A stretch of 64,000 nt of DNA from Carposina sasakii (GCA_014607495.2 CP053154.1:9176001-9240000), one strand, 5' to 3'; numbered from the stretch's first letter, positions 1 through 30,999 are shown. Notes: generated by a model from the letters alone, not told the origin. A program made the numbers and translations.

Positions 1-18841
<18,841 letters not shown>

Positions 18842-19700
18842 CTTTTTGAATAAAATTTATGGTTACAATGGATGACTCTATTGTAAAACCACAACCTTAT
18901 TCGTTTACTGTTAACTATAGTACAATTCAATGGGGACGAACGGATTTACGAATATAAAAGAACTCTTCACTTTTTCGCTTCGCCCATCATAGCATAGCCT
19001 GGTCCTCCATCCACAAACTAAGTCACAGAACACATTTACTCCTAGCGGAGAAGAAGGGCAACTGCGTACAAAAGTATCAAAGGCAAGCTCACTGTTGCCA
19101 TCTTACCTCACCCCCGCAAAACTGACGATAAATAAGGAATGCAGGTACTTAGAAATATACGATACATTCCGGAATTAGAAATTTTCACTTGCAGAGAAGC
19201 TCCTTCTTTTTTTGAAGTCGGTTAAAAACTCAAACCAGAGTTCTGGCTCGAGTTTCCTACAAGGGAAAATGCCCAATCCGAAATATGTACACACGTATGT
19301 AACGATAGTCATTTTATCAAATAAAACAAGGATGTTATTGTTATGAAGAATAATACATTTTAATTTAAAGAAATAACACAAAAAGAAATACAATCCTTCC
19401 AAAAAATCCATACATGATTCATCCATCCAAACCATGATAAAGGATAAACTAATAACAAAAAAACACAAAACACTAAGTATCTTGCAAAAACTAGGTTATG
19501 AAAAGTTACTATCTTGGATTAAAAGTCACTATCTTAGGTTAAATCACTATCAGAATACTGTTAAGTATGTCACACACTAAACGGAGAAACCGAAACTCTA
19601 CTCAACATTACTGGAGCGAATAAATAAACAGAAAAATTCACAAACAAACCGACCGCCAAAACAAACGAACGCCATGTTGGATTTACTTTGCTTGCTGCTG
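18842..19700 (-). promoter_or_regulatory. Probable ISWI 5' leader and promoter region
   Basis: No further coding exon is visible upstream of ATG 18841. On the minus strand, AAGATGGCAACAGTG near 19100 and AACATGGCGTTC near 19675 resemble YY1/Pho-type sites common at housekeeping start sites, so either could mark a transcription start. A fragment of a repeat end (TTTTTTGAAGTCGGTTAAAA) lies at 19208-19227. The exact start site cannot be set from sequence alone. Confidence 0.3.
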
Positions 19701-19702
19701 TG

Positions 19703-20268
19703 CTGCTGTACCACACGGTCGTACCATTCACTCACAAAATATGTCTATCTCAAACTGCAGTAATGGACGTTGGCATGTGCGAGGGAGATATCGGAACGAG
19801 AATGGTTTGGAATGGTTAACTGGTTAGCTGGAAGAAATCTCTATCAGAGATAAGTTCGCCTTTGTACTTTGTCTTTTTAATATTATTATTATTTATGTTT
19901 TCTGTGTGTACAATAAAGAATAAGAATATGAGAATGCGTTAACATTTTTTGCTTCAAGAACGTTGTAAACCACAGATGTTATATAAAAATGGACTGAACA
20001 ACTCAGCCCCTGTAGGCAAGGCAGCCGTACATGCTCGTGTCTCCATCCAATACTGTGATCCTTTGCTGTGAACCAACAAAAAAAAAACATTGATTGACAA
20101 TAAAATTGACATTCGATACGCGACGCGTTCTAGTTCGGTGTGTTCGTTTCAAGTCTGAGTATTTTCTGTTTACTATGAGGTGGACTATATCAAGTCTAGC
20201 AGGAACAAGCGAGATGGACTGAGCTAAAATGACTTATCAATATATGAGTATGATTTATTGTTTTTTCT
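19703..20268. other. Intergenic spacer between ISWI and the FASTK-family gene
   Basis: AT-rich sequence without a supported gene. The short open stretches have no gene-like composition. Confidence 0.5.
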
Positions 20269-20692
20269 TTCGCCCGTTACTTTTTTTTTTGTTTAGTTTA
20301 TCCCGAAGGAAAGGCAAGGGGAACTAAGCCCATACAGCCATTGTCGTTAGTAAATGATTTCTGAACATAATATGATGGATGATAATGATGATGATGAATG
20401 GAAACGTCGGGAAAATCCTCAAGAACAAGTGTAAAGTTAGTCAAAATGAAAAATTATTGCAGAAACAACTTACATGCGCCCATGAAGAGATCGTAATCCG
20501 GCTAAAGTTTTATTCGGCTTACCTTCGTATAAAACCATGCACACGCACTAGATTCACATCACAAGTAATCAAAATATAACTTATCTACCAGAAAACATCA
20601 CTTTACGGACACATGCAAGCCATTTACAAATAATTTTTGATTTTCACAAGAAAATTACTCCTGCACCCTTCCAGCTTTTCCCGCCGAATCCT
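20269..20692. repeat. Tandem duplication, copy 1
   Basis: The block starts TTTCGCCCGTTAC and contains a minus-strand retroposon 3' end (20281-20345, TTAGTTTATCCCGAAGGAAA after a T run) followed by GGAAACGTCGGGAAAATCCT. It ends CTTCCAGCTTTTCCCGCC. The same series recurs from 20693 to about 22275, there interrupted by two insertions. Confidence 0.75.
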
Positions 20693-21152
20693 TTCGCCCG
20701 TTACGGTTACAGCCTCTCCTTTTTTTTTTTGTTTGTTTAGTTTATCCCGAAGGAAAGGCAAGGGGAACTAAGCCCATACAGCCATTGTCTTTAGTAAATG
20801 ATTTCAGAATTTATGATGGAAGATAATGATGATGCATAAGGTAAAGACTCGTAAAGAGAGAAGGTAGTAGATATGTATGAAAAATTTCGTGAATATAGGT
20901 GTTATTAGTCCTAGGATAAAGTTAACCTAAAGTTGGAAATAAATTAATTAATATAAGAGTAAGACGATCAATTTACGTTATAAGTGGTGGTACTTCGCCT
21001 ATATAGAACAAGTTAACCTTATGTGCCATCATACGCCCTCATTTGCCTTTATCTCATACATGATGATGAATGGAAACTTCGGGAAAATCCTCAAGAACAA
21101 GTGTAAAGTTAGTCAAAATGAAAAATAATTGCAGAAACAACTTACATGGGCC

Positions 21153-22084
21153 AATAGAATTATAACCTATAGAAGTATAGTCCGAAGGCCGATTTTAGGA
21201 ATTTTTATGGGTGCAAATTTGAACCAATCGCGGCTCTGTCATTCAGTGCTCAGCGGTCAGTGGCTACGTGTGTATGTCAACCTGTAATTGTGTTCTGTGA
21301 TGTCAACCTAAAGGACTTACCATGACGAAATGTGCACTGAGATCCTGCCAAAACTATGCTCAAAAACATAAGAAAATAAATAACATCACATTTCACCGGT
21401 AAATATTTGATGTTTTTACGTAATTTCATTGATAAAACAATAAATACACAATCAAATTTTCATATTTTTTTATCTGTCATTGAAAACAAAATGTTGCCAT
21501 AAGTGTGAAATTTTACCCTATTTTTAAACATGCAGATTGTAGGTAAAAGTAGTTGGATCTACTTTGTCTTTGATTGATTGTGGAATTACCTGCAAGCTCT
21601 CTCACCGAATTATTTAAAACTATACATATTGTTACTATAATATTATGTTTAAACATTAGATCTTTAAAATGGGCATCGTTCTTTCCTTTATTGAATGAAA
21701 TAAAACCACGTAGAATGGCCTCACAGCTTTGTTGACATAATGACAAATTATTCAGAGGGACAATTTTTAACAGAATATTGTATTTTTTTGTCACACTTTT
21801 GGACCAATGATGTGGAAAAGTCCGATCATCTCCTTTTAATATATTTAAATTTCACGATAATTCTACAAGAGTGTGCAAATCAGTATACTTCTCAGCATCA
21901 ATAATAATTTTATCGACTATTTCGACTAGTATGACTACTATTATGACTAGATGTGGATCTAGGGAAAAAACATTTTTAAGGCAACATTAATTTTATGTCA
22001 TGCATACTTCAAGTCGATATTTTATGCCTATTTTTTCGCCTTGCGTTTGGTTGGAACACACTTTCTATAGGTTATAATTCTATT
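21153..22084 (+). mobile_element. 932-bp P-like element encoding a THAP exon
   Basis: The termini are perfect inverted repeats of at least 22 bp (AATAGAATTATAACCTATAG and on), flanked by the 8-bp duplication CATGGGCC at 21145-21152 and 22085-22092. Copy 1 of the surrounding duplication, with no insertion, serves as the empty site. An 8-bp duplication plus a THAP-coding exon fits the P superfamily. The rest of a transposase is not recognisable, so this is probably an internally deleted copy. Confidence 0.75.
21322..21398 (+). pseudogene. THAP zinc-finger first exon of the P-like element
   Basis: From ATG 21322 it reads MTKCALRSCQNYAQKHKK then NNITFHR. The first C-x4-C pair and the TFHR segment are typical of the start of a C2CH THAP domain. 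A donor GTAAAT follows at 21399, the usual place for an intron in such genes. No following exon with the C-x2-H half could be found, so the remnant is treated as non-functional. Confidence 0.65.
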
Positions 22085-22624
22085 CATGGGCCCATGAAGA
22101 GATCGTATTCCGGCTAAAGTTTTACTCAGCTTACCTGCGTATAAAACCATGCACACGCACTAGATTCACATCACAAGTAATCAAAATATAACTCATCTAC
22201 CAGAAAACATTTACAAATAATTTTTGATTTTCACAAAAAAATTACACCTGCACCCTTCCAGCTTTTCCCGCCACAGCCTCTCGTGGTGAGTGCGCGCGCC
22301 GCCGGCATCGCTAAATTTGGCAGTGTTTAACTTTAAAATTCTAATCTTTCAGACAAAGACATCACAATACTTTAACATACTGGTCCAGAATTTTTATTCA
22401 TCGACCAATTTCTATTTAATATTTTATTTATACGTAGATTTTATAACACTCACACACATACTTTGGTATGCGTATGCATCTATTGTGATTTCGGTGAATT
22501 CAAATAAAAAATTCAGAAGTCAGTGGTAGTGAATGCTCATGACATGGATGTGAATGTATGGATAGGACATTTTATTTTCCTTCTCTATAATGTGGCAGAT
22601 TAAAAAAAAACAAAACCAAAACAA

Positions 22625-22716
22625 CTCAGAAATCATTTACTAAAGACAATGGCTGTATGGGCTTAGTTCCCCTTGCCTTTCCTTCGGGATAAACTAAAAA
22701 AAAAAAAAAAAAAAAT
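22625..22716 (+). repeat. Retroposon 3' end with poly(A)
   Basis: ATGGCTGTATGGGCTTAGTT leads through CCTTTCCTTCGGGATAAACT to an A run of more than 20. It is inverted relative to the copies at 20281-20345 and 20725-20790, whose T runs are their poly(A) tails. Confidence 0.7.
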
Positions 22717-22889
22717 AACCTCAAAACAAAAATCGAACCGTCAAAGCATTTTGATTGAATTTTGTTTCATGAATTTTTAATATTTTTGTAAAAAAATAAA
22801 AGAAAACAGTGTAATATGGTATCTCATCGAGTGTAATTTACAATTCTGAAACCAGTAAATATTAACACTGTAAGATAATTATTATAAAC

Positions 22890-25800
22890 ATGTTCGTTTT
22901 ATCAAAAATTCTTCGAACTGTAAGTCATTCTAGATTAAAAAAACACATTTTCTCTGTGAATAATGTAAATAAATTGCAATATTCATACCGATATCTACAT
23001 GTTACTACAAACTTAAGTGTAAAGATGTTTATGGAGCGTGAAAATAAATTGGCATTCAGTATTATAGAAAGTGAAGGTTATAATAGTAAAATTAAATTTG
23101 AGAACAAAAATGTACATGAAGAAAATTCTTTAACCACTGAAGAATTTAATAAATTGATAAAAGAACAGTGGCATAAACAAGTTCCAGAACATATCTTTAC
23201 AGTTTTTTCAGATTTTGCAGTATATTGTGAAAACAATAAATTGTGTATATCTAGTTCAATATTCGATAATTATATTGATGCACTCACTGACAATATAAAA
23301 AACGCTACAGACGAGCAATTGGTATCATTATTTTACTCATTACTGAAATGGCCAGAAACACCATCTATAAGGACCAGAAATTTTATAGAGGTTTGGGCTG
23401 CCCTAGATGATGAATGCTTAAGAAGATTGAAAGACTGGGATTATGATAATATGTTATACTACGTATACCTATTTTATTTGCTTAACATTACAAAACCAAG
23501 TGACTTCTGTTCTAAATCTATCATAAAACTGGCTAGTAAAGCAAAAAAATTAAAAAAGGGACAAGTTGTTCAAACCATGTTCTTTATTAGCTTGATGAGA
23601 AGGGCCCCATTTGATATGCATAATTTAGAAATATATCTAAAAGAACACTTCACTGAGTTCACTATAAATGACTTAGCTATCATGGCAATGGGTTTCTTTA
23701 AAAGTAAAACTCCAATAAGGGATCCAGCCTTAATATATAAAATAATAGACAAGGTAATAGAAAACTCACAAACAGTCAATGAAGTTTACCTGGCATCTTT
23801 GTTAAAAATAATTCGCTACTCCTTAAAGTACCCAACTGATGACAAAATATATGAATTTTTAGAGCATCTGCATCATGAGATACCAAGGTTGTCTATAATG
23901 TGCCAAGTCCACCTGGCACTTTTGGGTTTAACAACATTAACACTGCATGAAACTTGTCTAAATAAAATAGCAGGTAGTGTCATTGGTAATATGAATGTAG
24001 CTAGAATCAAAGACTTGGAGAGACTAGTACTAGCTTTTGGTACTTTCAATTTTATGCCAACAACAAAAGAATGTTTTATTGAGAAAACATTAGAAGAGCT
24101 GAGAAAGCCAGAAAGATCAGCAGAAATAAATAAATATGGTAGAAGTTTTGCCTGTTGTATAGGATATTTAGGCCTCCTCAAAGTGTACCCTGTGGATTTG
24201 ATGAGTGAGGTTCTAAGTAAAGAATTTCTAGATGAGGCTTATGGCAAGCAATATTTTAATTATGGCCGTGAAGTACTTACAATAAATAATACTGCTGAAA
24301 TATTTTGTGGTGATGCTGACATGAATCGTCTGACTAGCACCAAAGCAAGGCTATTGGCCAAGAAATATACTGATTATATGCCAAGTGTAGACTATGTAAA
24401 ACAATATAATGTTAGTGAAAAACTGGTTTTGGATATAATGAAAGTATTGTATAGCTCCCGCGGTGGCAAGGATTTTGTTATAGGAGACCATATTCTAACA
24501 CACCATCAAAGGGGTGGTAGGTATTATTTTTTCACTATAACTTAATTATTCACAGGAACTTTATAGTATTTGTACTATTCAAACAAGTCAGTAACAGGCA
24601 AGATTCATTAAAATTTTGTGTGAAAGATTTGCAATCATTCATAAATTTATTTTTATTTTTTACATTTATACTATTAGTAGGAAGGATAATAGAATGTCAC
24701 TAGGAAGTTGTTTCTGAATAACTACAAATGTAATAAATTTTCTTTTCAGATATTATTATTTGCAATGATACTAAAGGTTCACCAGTAGAAGTAGCAAGCA
24801 AGTTTGTTTCTAGTAGGTTTGGGGAAGTAAGAAAACCACCAGATGATAATATATGGATAGCTTTAGTTGTGGGTGGGAGAAATGCTTTTATTAAAAACAC
24901 TGATGTTGCAACTGGTCCTTTCAATGCCAAGATCAGAGAGTTACGAGCATTGGGATACTGTGCTGCTTTGGTAAATATAAATACAATAATAATCTGAGAA
25001 AACACCTATATTTTTTGACAACTGTAATCAATGAATGAGATCTTAAATTCTGATTGGTGTAGCACATATTTCTAAAAGATATAATTATGTAATTCTATAA
25101 ATTGTTCTATTAGTGGTGTAGTGGTAATTGCTTTATCCACATTTTTTATTTCATTACAATATTACAATAATAGAAGCTGTTGGTGATCTGTAGCTATTGG
25201 TGATTGACGTCACCACGGACCCGAGTTCAGAGGGCCACTTTACCATATTTGGCCCTCTACTCTTAGCTTGCCTTCATTGGCCGGCTAAGAGGGAACAGCG
25301 CAAGAGCGGAACCTTTGCTCCAGGGTGAAAGTGTAAAATGTCAAAACGCCGGGGGTAACTGACTGACGTTCACGCCCCGCAGTCTCACCTCTCTGCACCC
25401 TTAGCCGCCCGCGCCGGTGTTGCCTCCCCGGCATGCATCACTTATGGGAAGCCTACCTCATGGCCTTAAATTACGGGCGGCAAGTCACCGCCTGCCACCT
25501 CACAATTTTGGGACTAGATTGTAATGGCAGGCGTCCAATATATAAAATAGCCCTTATCGAGCTACCCAACATTCAACCCTATAGCCCATGACCTTAGTTT
25601 TCCCTTGCATGATGTAGACCTGCACTCCAATAGTCTTTGCACATGGCGGAGACCATCACTGGGTGTATCATATTATGCGCTCGGTGATGGTATCCGCCAT
25701 GTATTTGCCACACCATATTAAAGTTCTCTTAAAAGGGCCTCTACATCTTGGCTACGGCCAGATGCTCGCCTCTGTAGTCCCGTGAATTTCGCAAGAGTTA

Positions 25801-26689
25801 TATATAATAGTCTGTAGAAAGCATGACCATAATCATTTGGTACACTCTCTTTGGTACACGTGTAAAGCGCAATACACACTGAGCCCGCCGGGCCGCCGAC
25901 CTATGTCGGCGGGCAAGTTGGCGGCTTCACTTAATGCAAGTCGGAAAATTTTGTCGGCGGCATGAGATGAGAAATCGACGTAAAGTTGTAAGTCTCTCGG
26001 TATTCTACAGGTTATATTTCGGGGAGTGTGCTTTGGGACATCACGACCTAATTCCCCCAGCACTCTTCTACTACCGGACGACCAGGGAAACGTCAAGGCG
26101 ACACCGGTTCACAGTTGAAGTGCCGAAAACTCGTACTAAGCGTTTTGCTTCTACATTCATAGTACGAACGGCCAAGCTGTGGAACTCCGTGCCTGAATCC
26201 CTGTTCCCCATGAACTATAATCTTGCTGTCTTCAAGTCGAGAGTGAACCGGGTTCTTTTAGGCAAGCGCGCTCCATCTTAGACTGCAACGGTGCTTACCA
26301 TCAGGCGCGTGTTCAAGCGTTAGCCTATTTAATATAAAAAAATACTATCAAGTCACTACGGGTCGAGAGTCACCGGGCAACGTGCGGGCAACTGAGCGCA
26401 GGCGTACGCAAGCCACCAACATGTCGGCGGGCAACACACGCGGGCTCATGTTGCCGACATGATTCTTTTCATATAGAGCGTCAGGTTGTGTCGGCAGGCT
26501 TTGTCGGCGGTCCGGCGGGCTCAGTGTATATTGCGCTTTCCAGAAGAATAGGCAGAATAATTATGTAATGTTTCGTAACTCTTGTTACAGGTAAAATGGC
26601 ATATCTATGATACTTTTAAAACCAATGAAGAGAAGACTACCTATTTGAATAGGGTAATAGAAGAAGCCATACAAAATAAGCAATGTTAG
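22890..26689 (+). CDS. FAST kinase domain-containing protein (mitochondrial), three exons
   Basis: Exons are 22890-24516, 24750-24970 and 26591-26689, with phases closing to 648 aa. The N-terminus MFVLSKILRTVSHSRLKKHI is basic and amphipathic, as expected for a mitochondrial presequence. The middle holds helical repeats (for example ARIKDLERLVLAFGTFNF, residues about 370-390) typical of FAST domains. Exons 2-3 encode a RAP domain ending FNAKIRELRALGYCAALV|KWHIYDTF. FASTK-family proteins bind mitochondrial RNA and act in its processing, stability or translation. Which paralogue this is (for example FASTKD4- or FASTKD5-like) I cannot say. The second intron, 1.6 kb, is expanded by mobile elements. 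The frame is intact; ATTAAA lies about 55 nt past the stop. Confidence 0.88.
25641..25702. repeat. Imperfect 19-bp hairpin in a FASTK-family intron
   Basis: The arms ACATGGCGGAGACCATCAC and GTGATGGTATCCGCCATGT pair with one mismatch around a 24-nt loop. It lies in a repeat-like GC-rich stretch (25190-25800) that I could not classify. Confidence 0.6.
25863..26541. mobile_element. GC-rich TIR element interrupted by a retroelement end
   Basis: The ends AAAGCGCAATACACACTGAG and CTCAGTGTATATTGCGCTTT are inverted and continue through GCCCGCCGG and GCCGCCGAC. Inside are further CGGCGGGCAA repeats. The middle (about 25965-26335) is a foreign plus-strand non-LTR 3' end. Confidence 0.72.
25965..26335 (+). 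mobile_element. Jockey-like non-LTR retrotransposon 3' end
   Basis: It encodes RRKVVSLSVFYRLYFGECAL and later LWNSVPESLFPMNYNLAVFK up to LLGKRAPS-stop (26279-26281), then a 50-nt 3' UTR and an A-rich tail. This C-terminal segment is very common in lepidopteran Jockey-type elements. It is severely 5'-truncated. Confidence 0.75.
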
Positions 26690-28940
26690 GTAAGGTTAAA
26701 TTTATATTATAGTGATGTATGATATATTATTTATTTAAGATCATTAAACAAACTGTAAATTTCTGGTGTAATTTTTCATATTTAATTCTTACCTACTAGC
26801 GGACAACCGCGACTTCGTCCACTTTAAATATTTTATTTTTATCTGATGTAGGTACAAGCTATCTCAATATCTCATCAAGTCGCTAGCGTATCGCATGCAC
26901 AGGCGCACATTAAACAATAAAATTTAAGGATTAATCCATGATCTTTGAATTTGATATCGATCTCTAGTCAAAATCCTGAAAAAGACTAAGTGCCAGATTC
27001 ACCACCAGCTACATATTAAGTTCTGGATAACCTAACAGGCACTTGTTTAGATAACTCGTACGTCCAACCAAGTCTTACCCAGTCGGTTACAAATAAACTT
27101 GTAGTACTTACCTATTTAGAATGGCACAGAATTTTTTCCTATGAAATTCGTTACCAGTCGCCATCCGATCGCTAAATTGTTCTATTTGTGCCCGAAAAGC
27201 GGCGGTAGGGTCACCCCTTACCACGTGGGATTTAATAATTATATTATATCCGTCTTCTTCTATACATATAATAAAATAAAACGGATCGCCGTCTGTACAT
27301 GGAAGATATATGAGATAATTTTTTTAAAACGAAAAACCGACTTCTTTCCAAAACTCGAGCTTACTAAAGTAAAATTTTACTAAAGGGCAAATATATATTG
27401 CGTTAAGCCGTGTACGAAGTTTAGGAGGCATAATATTGTCAGATTTACCTGTATATGCCAGCAAATGATTAAATAGGCCACATGACAAAAGAGAAAAAGG
27501 ACTAGGCTTCGAAACTTTACGTCTGACAATATATAAGCAACATATAATTACACTCTTTCTTCCCGCCCTGTTCCCAATCATTTGGGGTCGGTGCAATATG
27601 TAGGTACTCTTCTTTCAGTCATCCCTATTATCCGACATCACGTTATTCTCATGTCTACCTCTTCCTCTATAACCATCTTACTTCGGACACGGCTTAACGC
27701 AACATATAATTACACGACTTAACACAATTATCTTCATATGCCTATTACAGTCCACTACTGGACGTAGGCTTCCCCTGCCATAGGGGGATTTTGTTACTAA
27801 AAAGTTCCACTATCTGTTTTTCGGTGGCTCCATCATCAGATCCTCGTTTCCTTTATATTATGTGTAGCTGACCAAAATTCTCTATAAAAATCTAAAAACG
27901 GACTACTCGTGCCTATTATATTTGAGGATATCCCTAGATTCCTTCGAGATTCCATCATCAGATGTTATGTTTTATATGTAGGTGACTAAAACGCTCAGTA
28001 AAAGTGTAAAAACAGACTACATGTGCCTACAATATTCGAGGATCGCCCTCGATTTCTCCAAGATCCCATCATCAGATCCTGATGTGGTGAATATGGGACC
28101 AACCTGGAAGTATACCATGACCAACTATTTAAAAAAATTGAAATCGGTTCATAAATGACGAGTTCTGAGGTAACACTTGATAACCTCTCTTTTTGAAGTC
28201 GGTTAAAAATATATCATAGGAGACCTTTATCAACGCAATAGTACCCAAAAGAATGATTTTTGGAATTTTTATCGGTTTGTCAACAACAGGGTAGCGTTCT
28301 TACGACTAAAAGAATTTTTTTTAAGGCGATGTAGAATTTGTATCGAACAGGAAGGGCGACATTTCGAAAACTTTTTGTGATTTAATAATAAACAATCAAT
28401 AATAAAAAATTTTTAGTTTTATTCGGCCCAATCTTTTAATTAAGTTTTTTCGACTTACTGTGTTTCAAACATTTTTTCAAGTATGAAGTCGTGGAGATAG
28501 CTCAATCAAATTTACATGGCAAATAGCTGACGAAATTGGCAAGTTTTTAAAAATAATTTTGGAGACATTTTTGGGGATAAGTTTTTTTTTTTAATCGTTT
28601 CAAAAGAGATCTTTAATTTAAACATTTTAACAAACTTAGGATTCAACATTTTTTTAATGGCTTAATAGTAGCATATCGGCTCACAATTGCTTTTGTTTTT
28701 GCAAGTGCTACTGTTCACCTATTTCAGAAAAAAAAAATCAAGCTTGTATCTCAACAATTGATGTCTCTGTGACCAATAATGTTAAATAAGCCAAGGTTTA
28801 ACAAAAAAATATGAAAAAAAATCATATCTCGAAAACTACAAAAAGTCGCGGAACATACATGGGGGTAATTCGGGTACCCCTAGGGGTATTCTGTCCTTGG
28901 ACTTCCGCTTGACACTATTTCTTGGGACACCCTGTATAAT
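26690..28940. repeat. Repeat-filled spacer between the FASTK-family gene and the unknown gene
   Basis: It contains a ctagcggacaaccgcgact piece of a short repeat (about 26797) and a family A copy (27250-27317 and 28205-28275) split by an element of about 890 bp (27318-28210) whose ends read AAACCGACTTC and GAAGTCGGTTAAAA. Inside that element a unit of about 126 bp (CCATCATCAGAT ... AAAAACNGACTAC) occurs about twice at 27832-28080. An unclassified element ending GGGACACCCTGTATA lies at about 28300-28937. No host gene seen. Confidence 0.55.
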
Positions 28941-29141
28941 AGGCAGTTTCTATTAAGTAATGAATACAATACACATAGAGACTACTGCAAAGTTGCAGTT
29001 ATTGTTTATTACTTATTTAATAATTAGAAACAATTATTTATTTTAGTTCTAATATGCGTCCCAAGTCATATAACTTAGTCCCGGATTTCGAGCTAACATA
29101 TCCCGGAAATGGCTATTGTTTGGTAAGCCCAGCTGTACCTG

Positions 29142-30947
29142 TTAAAAATATTTGGTGTAGGTGATATTCGAGGTAGGCTCTCCCGTGTAGGTGCACACTT
29201 GGTAACAGCTCGTGTTGGGTTCAGACGGGCAGTTCTCGCATTGCACCCAATGCTCAGCCTGGTCCCAACAGCCGAAATACTGGGGCTTCAAGTAGAACAT
29301 GCTCAGGTCTTGCGGATGGTCCAACCCTATTCCAGGGACCGCTGTCGGCCGCAATTCATCCTCTTCCTCCCTTTTAGAGCCCAAGTAAAGATCCTTATCT
29401 AGCCATCGCTGTCTCTACAATTAATTTCGTTAACTAAAAATATAGTTTCATCGTTTCATCCAATAATATTATAATTTCATCCAATAATATTGGTAGTATA
29501 CTAAATTTCTTACTTTTTTTTTACGGTTGTGGTTGTTTATATTCTGAATTTCAATACATTCAATGCTGTCCCAGTTGCGATCGAATTTTTCAGTGCACCG
29601 ACACAAGGCTCGGACTGGCTCTTTATTTATGTTTTGTACATTCATGCACCATAATTTCCAGAAAATCTAAAAGTGTAAATATTTTTGTACCTTTTCACTA
29701 CTTACCTAAGATTTTTTATTTATGTTTAATCTTTGAATCCGTTACTAATGCATTAGAATGTTATCGGTTACGGTTAAAACGTAGAGAACATTAAAATATT
29801 ATACTAGATTGAAGTAGCAAATACTTGCCTTACAATTTACAAGGATCCTAAATATTAATATCTTAATGTATTACATATTATTAAGGATAATTACACGATC
29901 CAATAGAAAATTTCTATGTTTTTCGATCTACAGGTATTCGTTTATTTTTACATCCACTCAAAATTGGACCCACGTATCCAGACTTAAGCTCTACTTATAC
30001 AACAAATATTACCTTTCTATTTTGTATTTCTCCTAAATCGAAATATTTGATAGTGTCGTTAAAGAATAATGCCTTTATCGATTGTCTGTAAGTTCGCTTA
30101 AATATCGTAAGGTTGACTAGGTCTAAAGAGTACAGCGACCGCAGCCGTACTGCTGCGCTCTCGTGGTTCAGATGACTGCTCCAATTTCTTGATGCTATGA
30201 TTAATTTGGTAGGCGTCAGAGCTAAAAACAAACCTTCTTTAGATAACTAAAGAACAATTAGTTTTTCCTCGCTACTTCCAGGTTGATACCTCCGTATAGC
30301 CAGATGCTTTCATCTAGCTAGTCTCCAAAATAAAATTCTGTGATAACTTGTGAGTCTTTCACACGTAACTGGTTTCGAATTTCGTTAGGTGCATAAATAG
30401 TTAATATAACATTGATATTATATTATGATGAATATCGATGTTTGTTTCCGAGTCATGGATGTTTTACATAGAATATAGAATCACCTACGTATTTAAATAC
30501 CGTTGCCTTCGATACAAGACCTTAAGGATCTTAGTGTGGGACTAGTAGGTTAATGTGTTGTAAACTGTGTAAAGGTACCTAGTAGTTTAGTCGTGAAAGT
30601 AAACATCCTGGTAGAAAACTCGCCATGAGTACATATTTCAATAGATATAATGATTTTTATGTTAACTGTACTAAAAGTGGTACATAAGCTTGATCGTTGG
30701 TTAAAATTACGAGTGGTCCGAGTCGCCTGACAAAATAAGTAAATAAAAATGAATCAGTCAACTCGGACCGCGGTCCGAGTCGTCCGATACCTGGAATAAA
30801 TACCACACCGGCTGTTTTACCTAAATAAACTGGATTCAAATAGTTTCCACCCCTCGTGGTCTCCTGAAAGGGACTCTCGATGAGTATCTTTTCATCGAAC
30901 TCCTTAAACTCTTCCGAGATTAATTTCTGTAGTATTCCGTAAGGCAT
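29142..30947 (-). CDS. Unrecognised 253-aa protein, four exons
   Basis: Exons are 30821-30947, 30013-30221, 29514-29666 and 29142-29414. All junctions are GT-AG and the phases close exactly (127, 209, 153 and 273 nt). The start is ATG 30947 (MPYGILQKLISEEFKEFDEK). Residues about 40-135 alternate short beta-like segments (ALTPTKLIIAS, SIKALFFNDTIKYFDLG) and end in a helix-like FWKLWCMNVQNI, which could be a PH/GRAM-type fold; that is a guess. A basic NNHNRKKKRQRW patch spans the last junction. The C-terminal exon has an acidic run (KREEEDEL) and four cysteines in CENCPSEPNTSCYQVC. There is no signal peptide or membrane segment. AATAAA on the minus strand lies about 130 nt past the stop. Introns are short (154-600 nt) and mostly free of repeats. 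Confidence 0.72.
30420..30570 (+). repeat. 3' part of a tRNA-type SINE
   Basis: GTTTCCGAGTCATGGATGTT and CAAGACCTTAAGGATCTTAG match the SINE at 43318-43553 in the opposite orientation. The tRNA head is missing. A shorter tail copy occurs at about 12755-12800. Confidence 0.65.
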
Positions 30948-30999
30948 TGTATTCGAGGATTAATAGATATCTGACAATAACTTATATACCTACATATAA

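Larger units (their letters stand above)
20693..22275. repeat. Tandem duplication, copy 2, interrupted
   Basis: It repeats copy 1 from TTTCGCCCGTTAC (20693) through the retroposon end (20725-20790), GGAAACTTCGGGAAAATCCT (about 21070) and CCCATGAAGAGATCGTATTC (about 22090) to CTTTTCCCGCC. About 230 bp at 20835-21060 and the 932-bp element at 21153-22084 are extra relative to copy 1. Confidence 0.72.

Noticed and set aside
23570..24181. Minus-strand frames inside the FASTK-family exon
   Set aside because: Shadows of the plus-strand coding exon, with no splice or family support.
25934..26281. Separate small gene in the FASTK-family intron
   Set aside because: The translation is the C-terminus of a Jockey-like polyprotein inserted in a TIR element.
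29995..30231. Single-exon gene at 30 kb
   Set aside because: It is exon 2 of the four-exon gene 29142-30947; its apparent start and end lie in introns.
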